In this document: positions 1 to 8,750 of the stretch, piece by piece
Position numbering within the stretch: the stretch's first letter is position 1
How the letters are laid out: every line of letters begins with the position of its first letter
NCBI GenBank assembly: GCA_016716505.1
Contig: JADJWF010000002.1
Span: 62,001-126,000 of the forward strand
DNA: 64,000 nucleotides
DNA from: Verrucomicrobiota bacterium
Lineage (GTDB): Bacteria; Verrucomicrobiota; Verrucomicrobiia; Limisphaerales; J093
Direction: 5' to 3'
Position numbers and translations under genes: made by a program
The notes under the pieces: model-generated
What the model saw: only the letters and a program-made list of their open reading frames with translations
What the model was told of the DNA's origin: nothing
Database searches by the model: none

Positions 1-520
1 CGAGGGCCGCGCAGGCACCCACGATGTCCACGATCGAGTCCACGGCACCCACTTCGTGGAAATGCACCGCTTCGGGCGGCTGCCCGTGGATCTTTCCTTC
101 GGCCGCCGCAATCCGCGCGAACACGCCGATCGCCTTTTCCTTCACCCAGTCCGCGAGGGCACTCCCGGCGATCCATTGCCGGATGGTGGCGAAGTCACGG
201 TGTTCGGCGTGGTGGTGGCCCTCCGCTCCATGCGCGTGCTCGTGTGAGTGGTGACCGCCGCCGTGGCCTTCGTGGGCGGGTGCCGGGGCGGAGTCGGTCT
301 CCGGGTGGTCATGTGAATGATCGGTCTCCAAGTGGACATCGAACCGGGTGCCCACGATGCCGCTGCGGGACTCCCGGCCCACGTGCAGGTGATAACCGGT
401 GACACCCAGGCCGCGGAGCGCGCTTTCGAGCTCATGGCGGTTCACCCCAAGATCCAGCATGGCGCCGAGGAACATGTCGCCGCTGATGCCGCTGACCAGG
501 TCGAGATAGAGGGTTTTCAC
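1..520 (-). CDS. larC: LarC, nickel-pincer cofactor metal insertion protein (partial, N-terminal part)
   Basis: N-terminal about 173 residues; the gene runs off the left edge. LarC inserts nickel into the pyridinium bis-thiocarboxylate precursor to finish the nickel-pincer cofactor of lactate racemase-like enzymes. The start is a GTG at 518-520 followed by KTLYLDLVSGISGDMFLGA, the classic LarC/DUF111 opening. A His-rich stretch follows at about residues 60-100 (HSHDH, HHSHEH, HHHAEH), as is usual for the LarC linker, then the conserved VHFHEVGAVDSIVDIVGA segment. The GTG overlaps the larB stop as GTGA, so the two are translationally coupled. Codons are intact across the visible part. No larA or larE lies in the window. 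Family assignment is from sequence motifs; nickel function is inferred from the family. Confidence 0.93.
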   Translation of the reverse strand, partial: MKTLYLDLVSGISGDMFLGAMLDLGVNRHELESALRGLGVTGYHLHVGRESRSGIVGTRFDVHLETDHSHDHPETDSAPAPAHEGHGGGHHSHEHAHGAEGHHHAEHRDFATIRQWIAGSALADWVKEKAIGVFARIAAAEGKIHGQPPEAVHFHEVGAVDSIVDIVGACAAL

Positions 521-1278
521 GTGGCTTCGCCTGCAAGCGCGTTGATCTGACTGGCCGCGTAACCAGCGCCAAATCCGTTGTCTATGTTGACCACGGTGAC
601 ACCGCTGCCACAACTGTTGAGCATCCCCAACAGAGCCGCCACGCCGCCAAAGCTGGCACCATACCCGACGCTGGTGGGCACCGCGATGACCGGCCGTGCC
701 ACGAGTCCGGCCACGACGCTGGGCAGAGCCCCCTCCATGCCGGCGACCACCACCAGCACATTCGCCCGCTGAACCAACTCCAGCCGGCCGAGCAGCCGGT
801 GCAGCCCGGCCACGCCCACATCGAAGAGGCGTTCCACCCGGTTGCCCATGAAGTCGGCGGTGACAGCAGCCTCCTCAGCCACGGGCAAATCACTGGTGCC
901 GGCACAAAGAACCGCGATCGTGCCCGGGCGCTTGGGCAGCGGCCGCCGCTCAAGGGTGATGCAACGGGCGGCTTCGTGGTGTTGCGCCCGCGGAAACCGT
1001 CGGCGCACCGCCCGGGCGTGAGCGGCCGTGACGCGGGTGATGAGCACCCGACCGTCGTTCCGCCACAGCCGGGCGGCGATCTGCACCACCTGCGCCGGCG
1101 TTTTGCCCGCACCAAAGATGACCTCCGGAAAGCCCTGCCGGAGGCCACGATGGGTGTCCACTGTCGCGAAGCCCAGCTCGGCAACCGGCGCCGCCCGGAA
1201 CGCCGCCAGCACCTCGTCACGGGAGGCTTGGCCCGCGCGAAAGCGTTCCAAGAGGGCGATGGCTTCGGTGGCGGTCAC
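517..1278 (-). CDS. larB: LarB, pyridinium-3,5-biscarboxylic acid mononucleotide synthase
   Basis: LarB carboxylates and hydrolyses nicotinic acid adenine dinucleotide, the first step of nickel-pincer cofactor synthesis. About 253 residues, the usual family length. The C-terminal half has the AIR-carboxylase-like (PurE) fold signature: AVLCAGTSDLPVAEEA, then GVAGLHRLLGRL, VVVAGMEGALPSVVAGL and a Gly-rich end VPTSVGYGASFGG. I chose the GTG at 1276-1278 (MTATEAIALLERF), which fits the family N-terminus and lies 24 nt after the upstream stop; the frame is open up to another GTG at 1347, which would overlap the upstream gene by 46 nt. No clear Shine-Dalgarno sequence for either. The stop overlaps larC (GTGA). 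Confidence 0.93.
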   Translation of the reverse strand: MTATEAIALLERFRAGQASRDEVLAAFRAAPVAELGFATVDTHRGLRQGFPEVIFGAGKTPAQVVQIAARLWRNDGRVLITRVTAAHARAVRRRFPRAQHHEAARCITLERRPLPKRPGTIAVLCAGTSDLPVAEEAAVTADFMGNRVERLFDVGVAGLHRLLGRLELVQRANVLVVVAGMEGALPSVVAGLVARPVIAVPTSVGYGASFGGVAALLGMLNSCGSGVTVVNIDNGFGAGYAASQINALAGEAT

Positions 1279-1301
1279 GGTGGTTCGGTTAGCTGGGCAA
1301 C

Positions 1302-4268
1302 TCAGCCCTTCACCGGTTCGATCTTTTTCATCTGCTCCTGAAGCCACCGGGCCTGGGTGGGGAACAGGCGGGAACGATCTACCTGCCGGAGGACGACACG
1401 GGCGAGGTCGGGCCGGTCGCGGAGCAGGAGAAGTTCGAAGCGGGCCAGCGCGTAGGAGTGCGCCTCGTCCGGGCTCATCGGCCGGTCGGCCAGCGACGCC
1501 AGGAGCTCGCCGGCCTCCTCCAGCCGGCGGTTGTAGATCAACGCGAAGGCGTGGTTGATCTGCACCCCAAGCGAGTCGGGGAACTGGGCTCGCAGCAACA
1601 TGCTCAACCGGATGGCTTCTTCAGGCTGTTGCCGCGTGACCAGCAACGTCGCCGTCCGGCGGCCGGCCCAGACGGCCTGTTGCGGATTCGCGGCAAAGGC
1701 CGCCTCCACCGTCACCAGCATGAGCCCCTCATCCTTGAGCGCCCAGGCGGTTTCAAAACTCGCCTCCCAATAGGCGTTGCGAAGCGATTCGGACGGCGTG
1801 ACTTTCGCGAGCACCTCCCGGGCTTCATTGGGAAACCCGGCCTTGGCCATGTTCAGCGCCGCCGCAATGGCCTGCCAATCATAACCGAAAGACTTGGTGG
1901 ACGCGCGGATGAACAGCGCCTCGGCCTGATTGGTGACACCCCGTTTGAGAAATGACCAGCCCTCCAGATAGTCTATGAACCCTTCCTGCTCCTCGCGCAG
2001 CCGCAGATTCTCCCGCATCCGGACGGTCACGGCGTTCAATTCATCCCAATTGCCCTCCCGGTTCACGATTTCGGCGTAGGCCAGCCAGACTTCCGCCGCG
2101 TAGCCGAATTCAACCGCGTGCTGTTGAAAGAGTCCCAGCGCCTTGGCCGACAGGCCAAGCAGATCATGGGTGCCCGCCAGCACCACCAGTTCCCGTGCGG
2201 ACCGCGGCGGGATGGTGTACAGCTCGGCGAGAAATCGCGCCTCTTCCAGTCGCCCGACGGACCTCAGCAACCGCCAGTAGGTCGCGTGGTCCACTCCGGT
2301 GTCCGCCTGGTCGCGCTGCAACTGGCCGAGAACGCGGGAGTAGCCGTCGGGATCGGAAAGGTGATTGGCCACCTGCAGGAGCAGCCGGTTGGCCATGTCG
2401 TGCAACGGGCCGACACCCTGGCCCAACTGTTCGAGGCGTCGTCGAATCTCCGCGGCGTTTGCGGGCTGCCGCCAGCCCAACTCGTAGGCGTCGTGGATGA
2501 GGGCCAGGTCGGGTCGCGAGCGTGCCTCGGCGCTGAGCAACGGCCAGCGCCGGCCGAATTCGTCGAACTTGCCTGAAAAAAACAGGGCCTTCGCGTAGCG
2601 GGGCGCGAGGTCAGCGGTGAGCGTCTCCTTGAACGGTTCGAGCACCTGGGTGACCAAGTCGTGCAATTGATAGCCCTCAAACACCCGCGTTGTGAGTTCG
2701 AGGTCAGCCACGTTGGTGCCGCCAAGCCGCAGCAACCAGAACGAGTACTGCGCGGCGGCCGTGATTCGTTGGCGCGGCGGCGGCTCCTGCTCGGCGATGC
2801 ACCCGAGAAAGCCGCGCACCGCGCGCAGGTCTGCCATGTCGTTGGCAATGGCTGAGCCCCAGGCGTAAAGCGCCCGGTCGTACTGCCGGGCCGCCTGAGC
2901 CCGACGGGCCGTGCGCTGGAGCATGAGGCTCTGGACCTTGTCCAGCCCGCTGATTTTCACTTCCGGGGCGAAATCTCTCGGCGTCGTACGCCAGATCTTC
3001 GGCAGGAAGAGGCTGAAGAACACCACCAGGCCGACGAAACCGAGCACCACCAGCCGGAACCAGAAACTGAGCACCAGCAGCTTGAGGAACGGCATGTACC
3101 GGAACTTGCGGGCCAGTTCCTTCTTCACCTGGTGTGAACTGGGCAACTGGCCCGGCAGGCGTTCCGACGGAGTCCGCCGGCGGTGGCGGGCGTAGTATTT
3201 CCAGGCCGGCGCAGGTGCCGCCGCCTCTTCGGCTTCCGTCAGCGGACGCGCATCCGCCACCCGTTCATAGCCGGCCGCCGCGAACAGGAACGTCGTCTCT
3301 TCGTTGACCGTCAACGAGACGGCCCCGAGGCACGCGGGCAGCAGCGCGACCGTCCCCGGCGTGAGCACGGTGTCCACGCCGGACGCCGGATCGTTCAGCG
3401 TGACCTTTCCACCAACGACCGCGACGATCCGGGGGTAGTCGGCCGGGCTGATTTCGTCGGAAAAACCCGCCGGTGCCTGTACCTCCGCCACCTCAAACAA
3501 TGGATTTTCGGCCAGCGAGCGAAGCCGGGCGGTCCCCCGCTGTTCCACGCGTGACTCCACCAGCCCCGGCTCAATGTCGTCAAAATCAATGCACTCGAGC
3601 GCCTTGTCGAAGTGGAGTTCCCGCGGCTGGCCGCGCTCATCCGTGCGGTTCCAGTCGAAGACCCGATACGTCGTGTCGGAATTCTGCTGGATCTCGAAGA
3701 TGACCACGCCCGCGCCGAGCGCGTGCAACCGTCCGCTCGGCACGAAGACCGCCGAACCGGCCTGGACCGGAATCGAATGCAGGCAGTCCTCCAGCGTGCC
3801 TTCGCCCGCCTTGCGAATCATCTGGCTGCGGGTCGCGCCCCGGCGAAGACCGGCGAACAGCCGCGCGCCCGGTTGTGCTTGCGCCACGTACCAAAGCTCT
3901 GTCTTGGGCTCGCCACCCAGCCGCTCGGCCACGCGAGCCGGGGGGTGGACTTGCACGGACAGCACTTCCCGCGCGTCCAGCAGCTTGACCAGCAGGGGAA
4001 ACCGCCCGTTGACTGGCGGAGCCGCCCCCAGCAGATCGGCCGCGTGATGCTCCATGAGCCACCGCAGGTCTTTGCCGGCCAGGGGCCCGTTGGCGATGAC
4101 GCTCGCGTCGCCGGGACGGTCGGAAATCTCCCACGATTCGCCGATCCGAACATCCGGCGGCAATGGCTTCTGGTAGAGCGCCGCCAATTCGCGACCACCC
4201 CATGGGCGCTCTTTGAAGATCGGCTGGAAGACGAGCGGATACAGCATCGCGGTGGCAGGGCCTGGCAT
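1302..4268 (-). CDS. Fusion: type I mannose-6-phosphate isomerase + transmembrane segment + TPR domain
   Basis: 988 residues in one uninterrupted frame. Residues 1-335 are a type I phosphomannose isomerase (mannose-6-phosphate to fructose-6-phosphate, zinc-dependent). Zinc ligands of the family are visible: Q106 and H108 in QVHPP, E124 in PKTELWY, H182 in GRLHALG. A basic linker (about 356-391) leads into a hydrophobic segment at about 393-422, then about 560 residues of TPR-like helical repeats. By the positive-inside rule the isomerase stays in the cytoplasm and the TPR part lies outside; this is inference. A separate TPR gene could start at the ATG at 3095 (M392), but no ribosome site is seen there. 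M8 (4247) is an alternative start. 32 nt downstream of accA. Confidence 0.85.
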   Translation of the reverse strand: MPGPATAMLYPLVFQPIFKERPWGGRELAALYQKPLPPDVRIGESWEISDRPGDASVIANGPLAGKDLRWLMEHHAADLLGAAPPVNGRFPLLVKLLDAREVLSVQVHPPARVAERLGGEPKTELWYVAQAQPGARLFAGLRRGATRSQMIRKAGEGTLEDCLHSIPVQAGSAVFVPSGRLHALGAGVVIFEIQQNSDTTYRVFDWNRTDERGQPRELHFDKALECIDFDDIEPGLVESRVEQRGTARLRSLAENPLFEVAEVQAPAGFSDEISPADYPRIVAVVGGKVTLNDPASGVDTVLTPGTVALLPACLGAVSLTVNEETTFLFAAAGYERVADARPLTEAEEAAAPAPAWKYYARHRRRTPSERLPGQLPSSHQVKKELARKFRYMPFLKLLVLSFWFRLVVLGFVGLVVFFSLFLPKIWRTTPRDFAPEVKISGLDKVQSLMLQRTARRAQAARQYDRALYAWGSAIANDMADLRAVRGFLGCIAEQEPPPRQRITAAAQYSFWLLRLGGTNVADLELTTRVFEGYQLHDLVTQVLEPFKETLTADLAPRYAKALFFSGKFDEFGRRWPLLSAEARSRPDLALIHDAYELGWRQPANAAEIRRRLEQLGQGVGPLHDMANRLLLQVANHLSDPDGYSRVLGQLQRDQADTGVDHATYWRLLRSVGRLEEARFLAELYTIPPRSARELVVLAGTHDLLGLSAKALGLFQQHAVEFGYAAEVWLAYAEIVNREGNWDELNAVTVRMRENLRLREEQEGFIDYLEGWSFLKRGVTNQAEALFIRASTKSFGYDWQAIAAALNMAKAGFPNEAREVLAKVTPSESLRNAYWEASFETAWALKDEGLMLVTVEAAFAANPQQAVWAGRRTATLLVTRQQPEEAIRLSMLLRAQFPDSLGVQINHAFALIYNRRLEEAGELLASLADRPMSPDEAHSYALARFELLLLRDRPDLARVVLRQVDRSRLFPTQARWLQEQMKKIEPVKG

Positions 4269-4300
4269 GACCTCTTCGCGGGCGGCGCTACAGGCGGCGG

Positions 4301-5293
4301 TTACGCAGTCGGAGCGGGGCCGAGCACGCCCGGCGCCTCCGCCACCTGGCCAATCCGCCGGAATTTCTCATAACGCAGCCGCAGGCGCTCGGACGGCTCA
4401 ATGGCCTCAGTTTCGTGCAGATGCCGCAGCAGATAGACCTTCAGCGTCTCAGCCATGGTCGTGGGATCGGAATGGGCCCCGCCGAGCGGTTCCGGCACGA
4501 TTTCGTCCACCAGCCCCAATTCCAGCAAGTCCGTCGCGGTAATCCGGAGGGCCTCCGCCGCCCGTTGCGCCGCCGCGCGGTCCTTCCACAGGATGGCCGC
4601 ACAACCCTCCGGGCTGATCACGGAGTAGTAGGCGTTTTCGAGGATCAACACCCGGTCCGCCACCCCAATTCCCAGGGCACCGCCCGACCCTCCCTCGCCG
4701 ATCACCACGGCGATGATCGGGACTTCGAGCAGCGTCATCTCGCGGAGGTTGACCGCGATGGCCTCGGCGATGTGACGCTCCTCCGCGCCCACGCCGGGAT
4801 AGGCGCCGGCCGTGTCAATCAGCGTGATGATGGGCAGCCCGAATTTGTCGGCCAGCCGCATCAGCCGCAACGCCTTGCGGTAGCCCTCCGGATGGGCGGA
4901 ACCGAAGTTGCGGAGAATGTTTTCCTTGGTGTCCCGGCCCTTCTGTGTGCCGATCACCATCACCGGCTGCCCTTGCAACCGCGCGAAGCCGCCCACCATC
5001 GCCCGATCGTCGGCGAACAGACGGTCACCGTGCAGTTCCTGAAAGTCGGTGAACGTGTCGCGCAAGTAGTCGAGGGTGTAGGGGCGGCGCGGATGGCGCG
5101 CCAGTTGCACGCGCTGCCAGGCGGTGAGATTGGAAAACACCTCCCGCCGGGTCTCGGCGAGCTTGCGCTCAATTCGGGATACCTCGTCCTCCAGCGTCAG
5201 CCCCAGCGAACCGGCGTGGGGATGCTTACGCAGTTCGTCGAGCTTCCGCTGCAACTCCAGAATCGGCTTCTCGAACTCGAGCGGATGTTTCAT
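4301..5293 (-). CDS. accA: Acetyl-CoA carboxylase carboxyltransferase subunit alpha
   Basis: 330 residues, complete, the usual AccA length. AccA with AccD transfers the carboxyl group from biotin to acetyl-CoA, the first committed step of fatty acid synthesis, in the cytoplasm. The N-terminus has the family helical region (LEFEKPILELQRKLDEL), followed by the crotonase-fold core with ELHGDRLFADDRAMVGG, GRDTKENILRNFG, HPEGYRKALRLM, LIDTAGAYPGVGAEERHIAEAI, GEGGSGGALGIGVADRVL and SPEGCAAILWKD. No accD is visible. It is the first gene of a minus-strand run with the isomerase fusion, larB and larC. Confidence 0.97.
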   Translation of the reverse strand: MKHPLEFEKPILELQRKLDELRKHPHAGSLGLTLEDEVSRIERKLAETRREVFSNLTAWQRVQLARHPRRPYTLDYLRDTFTDFQELHGDRLFADDRAMVGGFARLQGQPVMVIGTQKGRDTKENILRNFGSAHPEGYRKALRLMRLADKFGLPIITLIDTAGAYPGVGAEERHIAEAIAVNLREMTLLEVPIIAVVIGEGGSGGALGIGVADRVLILENAYYSVISPEGCAAILWKDRAAAQRAAEALRITATDLLELGLVDEIVPEPLGGAHSDPTTMAETLKVYLLRHLHETEAIEPSERLRLRYEKFRRIGQVAEAPGVLGPAPTA

Positions 5294-5398
5294 GTGCGTT
5301 CCTTCGCCGCCGTCAAATCGTGATCGGAAATCTAGGGAACCCCCGGCCGACCCGCAACGCTGATGTCCGGGCGGTCGGGAACGATGGGCAATCGCCCG

Positions 5399-6175
5399 CT
5401 ATCCGCCTGTTCCCGGCGCGCTGGTCGGGGCGGCGGGTGGCGGCTCCGCGGCCGGCTTGCCCTTCTGGTGAAATAGATCGTCCCCTTTGAGGCCGGTCAG
5501 ATCCTCAACCCCTTTCAACAACCGGAACAGCGTGTAGAAGATCATCGCCGAAGTGGGCAGCATCGTGCCAGGCCAGCTCCAAAACTGGAGTTTGCCGAGC
5601 TGGCGGTTAAATTCCTCGGTTCCCGACTGGTCCGGGAGCAGCCAGATCGCCAGGCCGAAGTTGGTGGCCGCGCTGACGAGCATGGCCGCCGCCAGCATCC
5701 ACGAAGCCCAGCGGAGCAGGCGATTGAAGTCGCCCTCCTTGTTCCGAGCGACCAGCGCCTCGTGAATCCGCCGCGTGTCGAGCACCTGATCGTTATACAG
5801 GAGCGTCCGCACCAGCGGCTGCCGGGTGCGAAGGCTCAGCGGAATGGCGATGCCGATGAGCACCGGCACGGCGGCCTCCTTCACCGCGAACCAAAACCCG
5901 CTGATCTTCATCAGTCCCAGCCCGCCGGTGAGCAGCGTGCCCACGCAGCCCAGAATCGAAAACACGTTCCACTTACGCCGCGTGGCGAGATCCCAGACGC
6001 CGTAGCCCAGCGGGAAGACGAGGGCCACCACCAACGACCACACCGGCCCCAGCCGCTTGTCCGAGCTGGCGAAGCCCAGAATCAGCGCCGGGATCACGGC
6101 GTTAAAGACCAGGTTGATCCAGAGGTTTTCCTGGCGCGCGGGGCGCGGCGGCGTGGCGACGGGCGAAGAACTCAT
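5399..6175 (-). CDS. VC0807 family multipass membrane protein
   Basis: About 258 residues from the ATG at 6173-6175 (MSSSPVATPP); the frame is open further upstream but that extension looks non-coding. Strongly hydrophobic with about six membrane segments (for example LVFNAVIPALILGFA, WSLVVALVFPLGYGVWDLA, LLTGGLGLMKISGFWFAVKEA, ASWMLAAAMLVSAATNFGLAIWLL). The motifs PLGYGVWDLATRRKWN, LRTRQPLVRTLLYN and the central EALVARNKEG...LLRWASW are typical of the VC0807 family, a relative of septation protein A whose biochemical function is not established. The C-terminus is Pro/Ala-rich and cytoplasmic-looking. Standing alone between accA and an oxidoreductase. Confidence 0.8.
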   Translation of the reverse strand: MSSSPVATPPRPARQENLWINLVFNAVIPALILGFASSDKRLGPVWSLVVALVFPLGYGVWDLATRRKWNVFSILGCVGTLLTGGLGLMKISGFWFAVKEAAVPVLIGIAIPLSLRTRQPLVRTLLYNDQVLDTRRIHEALVARNKEGDFNRLLRWASWMLAAAMLVSAATNFGLAIWLLPDQSGTEEFNRQLGKLQFWSWPGTMLPTSAMIFYTLFRLLKGVEDLTGLKGDDLFHQKGKPAAEPPPAAPTSAPGTGG

Positions 6176-6396
6176 GGCGATGGCCGCGGGAAGAAAGCAC
6201 AAACCTCGGCCCGCCGCACGGAACTTTCGTCCCAAGCTCCGCACCCACGCCGACAGGCCAGGCCGTCCCGCATGAATTCGCGGACGCCATACGCGGGTCT
6301 GTTCCGCCAGCCCGGGTTCCCGGAGTCACTACCACTTTGGTCGCACCGGGCTCGCGCGGCCGGGCTCGGGCAACGCTTTGGGAGGAACTTCCCCCT

Positions 6397-7653
6397 TCAT
6401 GCCTTCAACTGCCCCAGCGGGAACTCCCATTTCTCCGCCCGGTTCATCATCTCCGTCCACGTGACTTCCTCCTTGCCCCGCCGATAGGCCGCCATCCGGC
6501 CGAGGATCGTCGTCAGGTTGCTGCGCACGCTGGGCGCCACTGTCGGGTTCGAGAAATCTCCCTTCGCGATGCTCTGGTGGAAGGTGGCGATATTCCGCAC
6601 GGCGCCGTCCTGATAGAGGTTGCGCGAGTCACCATTGAACGCGTCGTCTTTCGTGCGCAGCGTCACCTTGCCGGCGTAATGGGTCTCGGCGGTTCCCAGC
6701 AGCCCGTAGGCCCGGCACATGATGTCATCATAGCCGAAGCCCACCTGCTTGGCGCTGAAACTCACCAGCACGTCGTCGGGAAAGTAGAAGACCACCGCGT
6801 AATGATCCCAGCAGTCGCCGGCAAAACCGCGCGCGTGGCCGCCGCTCCCGTGGGCTTTGATCGGATTGGCGTTCAAGAACCAGGTGGCGACGTCCAGCGC
6901 GTGGATGTTTTGCTCCGTGATGACATCACCGGACAACACCCGGTCAATCGCCCACGCGCGCACGCGCGCCTCCGCATCCTTCGCGCTCTTCCGATATTCC
7001 GCGTCCATGGTCTGGAAGTACGTGTCGCACTGGTAACCGGCATCGAGCGAGACCAGCCGGCCCAGTTCGCCCCGATGCACGCGGCCGACCACTTCCTGGT
7101 ACGCCGGATGCGCCCGCGTCTGAAAGTCCACGAGAAAGACGAGCTTTTTACCCGTCGCCGCCTGACCGCTGTCGGCGATGGACTGGCAACCCGGCACGTC
7201 CACGGCGACCGGCTTGGCCAGGTACACGTGCTTGCCGGCAGCTACCGCGTCCGCCGCCTGCATGGGATGGAAGAACGGCGGGCTCTCGATGGCCACGGCA
7301 TCAAGTCCCTTTTGCTCCAGCATCTTCCGATAGCCGTAGAGTCCCGAGTAACGTTGACCGGCCGGCACCTGGAACTGGTCCCCCGCCGCGTTCGCCCGGT
7401 CGGCGAAGTAGTCGTACACCCCCGCGAGATGGTAGCCACCATGTTTCAAGAACAGGTCCGCGATCCACCGCCCCCGACCGCCACAGCCAATGAGGCCGAG
7501 ATCCACCTTCGGTCCGGTGTCAGCGCCGCGGGACTCCGGCGCGCCAACGAAAGCGGCCGCCGCCGTCGCGGCACCGGCGGCAATCAAGAACTGGCGACGA
7601 TCAAGATGCCGCGTGATGTCGTGGGAAAGGACGAGTCGGGATGGGGAGGACAT
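6397..7653 (-). CDS. Tat-exported Gfo/Idh/MocA family oxidoreductase
   Basis: 418 residues from the ATG at 7651-7653 (MSSPSRLVLS). A twin-arginine signal is visible: HLDRRQFLIAAGAATAAAAF, so the protein is probably exported folded with its nicotinamide cofactor. The Rossmann glycine motif GLIGCGGRGRW follows, then the family's AKPVAVDVPG segment (EKP-type position, here with Ala in place of Glu), and a C-terminal alpha/beta substrate domain with NIHALDVATWFL. These enzymes oxidise or reduce sugar and inositol derivatives; substrate cannot be read from sequence. Verrucomicrobia and Planctomycetes carry many such exported paralogs; a second one is at 52504-53847. Confidence 0.9.
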   Translation of the reverse strand: MSSPSRLVLSHDITRHLDRRQFLIAAGAATAAAAFVGAPESRGADTGPKVDLGLIGCGGRGRWIADLFLKHGGYHLAGVYDYFADRANAAGDQFQVPAGQRYSGLYGYRKMLEQKGLDAVAIESPPFFHPMQAADAVAAGKHVYLAKPVAVDVPGCQSIADSGQAATGKKLVFLVDFQTRAHPAYQEVVGRVHRGELGRLVSLDAGYQCDTYFQTMDAEYRKSAKDAEARVRAWAIDRVLSGDVITEQNIHALDVATWFLNANPIKAHGSGGHARGFAGDCWDHYAVVFYFPDDVLVSFSAKQVGFGYDDIMCRAYGLLGTAETHYAGKVTLRTKDDAFNGDSRNLYQDGAVRNIATFHQSIAKGDFSNPTVAPSVRSNLTTILGRMAAYRRGKEEVTWTEMMNRAEKWEFPLGQLKA

Positions 7654-7892
7654 GACTGGTGAAGTTTCTTGATGGTTAGTCTTCCGAGCCAACGGCACAC
7701 CGTTTCGCACTGGTCAAATCGTCCCGAAAACGGGGTCATCGCCGGCGCCCGCATTGAACGCCCCGGTACGCGGACACGCAAGGGAAAGCCACCTTCCCAC
7801 GCCCGGCGGACGCCCCCGCCGGCGTGACCGCCCCCCGGAATCGGCCGGGCGAGGTGCCGGGCGTCGGCAGCCAGCCTCCGCCAACAGGCCCC

Positions 7893-8750
7893 TCAGTGGC
7901 CGTCACGAACGACGCGCTCGGCCTGTACGACCCCGGCGGGGCGGTCCTGCCACGCCCGCCCGCGCAGGCCGTCGGAGGCAAGGTACCAGAGGAACAGGCT
8001 GTTGTACTTGAGGTAGCGACTGAACAAGCGCCGGGGTTCGGACGCGAGCCGGAAGAGCCAGGTCAGCCCCAACCGTTGCAGCCACGCCGGCGCGTCCGGC
8101 TTCAACCCGGCGTTCACATCGAAGGCGAACCCGACGGACAAAACCACTCCGCGCGGGAGGCGGGCTTTCTGGCGATTCACCCAGGCGTCCTGCTTCGGCG
8201 TGCCCAAACCTACCCAGATGAAATCCGGCGACAACCGGGCCAACTCGGCCGGCACGGCCGAATCGGCGTCTCCCGCAAGCACCCCGCGAGTATCGCAGCG
8301 GCCGTGGAAGCCGCCGACGAATCGGGCGCGGGAAAACCGCTCCCGCAGACGGGCCGCGCACTCCGGAGAGCCGCCCAGCAGGTAGTGCGAAACGTCTGCC
8401 GAGGTACGTTCGAGACATTCGCGCATGAACGTCGGCCCGTACACGCGCTCGCGCAACGGCGCCCCCTGCCGGCGCAAGCACCACGCCAGCGGCGAGGCGT
8501 CCGGGATGAAATAGTCGTAGGCGGCGGTCAGCGCCCGATAGTCGGGTTCGTGCCGGCGGGCCGTGACGATGTGGGTGTTGGCGAACTCGAGGGCCACCAG
8601 CCCCGGCTCGCGGCACCGCGCGTGGCACCAGTCGCTCAGCCGGGCGTAGTCCGTGGCCACCAGCGGGGTGCCCAGCACGCCAAACGCCGGTCCCGGCCCG
8701 GCGGGCTGGGTTGCTGCTTCACCGTCTGAATCTGCCGGCCGGGGCGTCAC
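7893..8750 (-). CDS. WecB/TagA/CpsF family (GT26) glycosyltransferase
   Basis: 285 residues. Members transfer N-acetylmannosaminyl(uronosyl) or glucosyl units onto lipid-linked saccharides in envelope polysaccharide synthesis at the inner membrane face. Family motifs in order: FANTHIVTAR (about 56-65), IPDASPLAW (82-90, the conserved catalytic Asp of TagA-type enzymes), VYGPTFM (103-109), YLLGGSPECAARL, FIWVGLGTPKQDAW (178-190), and the C-terminal arginine-rich EPRRLFSRYLKYN (238-250) that peripherally binds membrane. Start is a GTG at 8748-8750 that overlaps the mrp stop as GTGA, so it is translationally coupled to it. No other polysaccharide genes nearby, so the product is unknown. Confidence 0.92.
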   Translation of the reverse strand: MTPRPADSDGEAATQPAGPGPAFGVLGTPLVATDYARLSDWCHARCREPGLVALEFANTHIVTARRHEPDYRALTAAYDYFIPDASPLAWCLRRQGAPLRERVYGPTFMRECLERTSADVSHYLLGGSPECAARLRERFSRARFVGGFHGRCDTRGVLAGDADSAVPAELARLSPDFIWVGLGTPKQDAWVNRQKARLPRGVVLSVGFAFDVNAGLKPDAPAWLQRLGLTWLFRLASEPRRLFSRYLKYNSLFLWYLASDGLRGRAWQDRPAGVVQAERVVRDGH

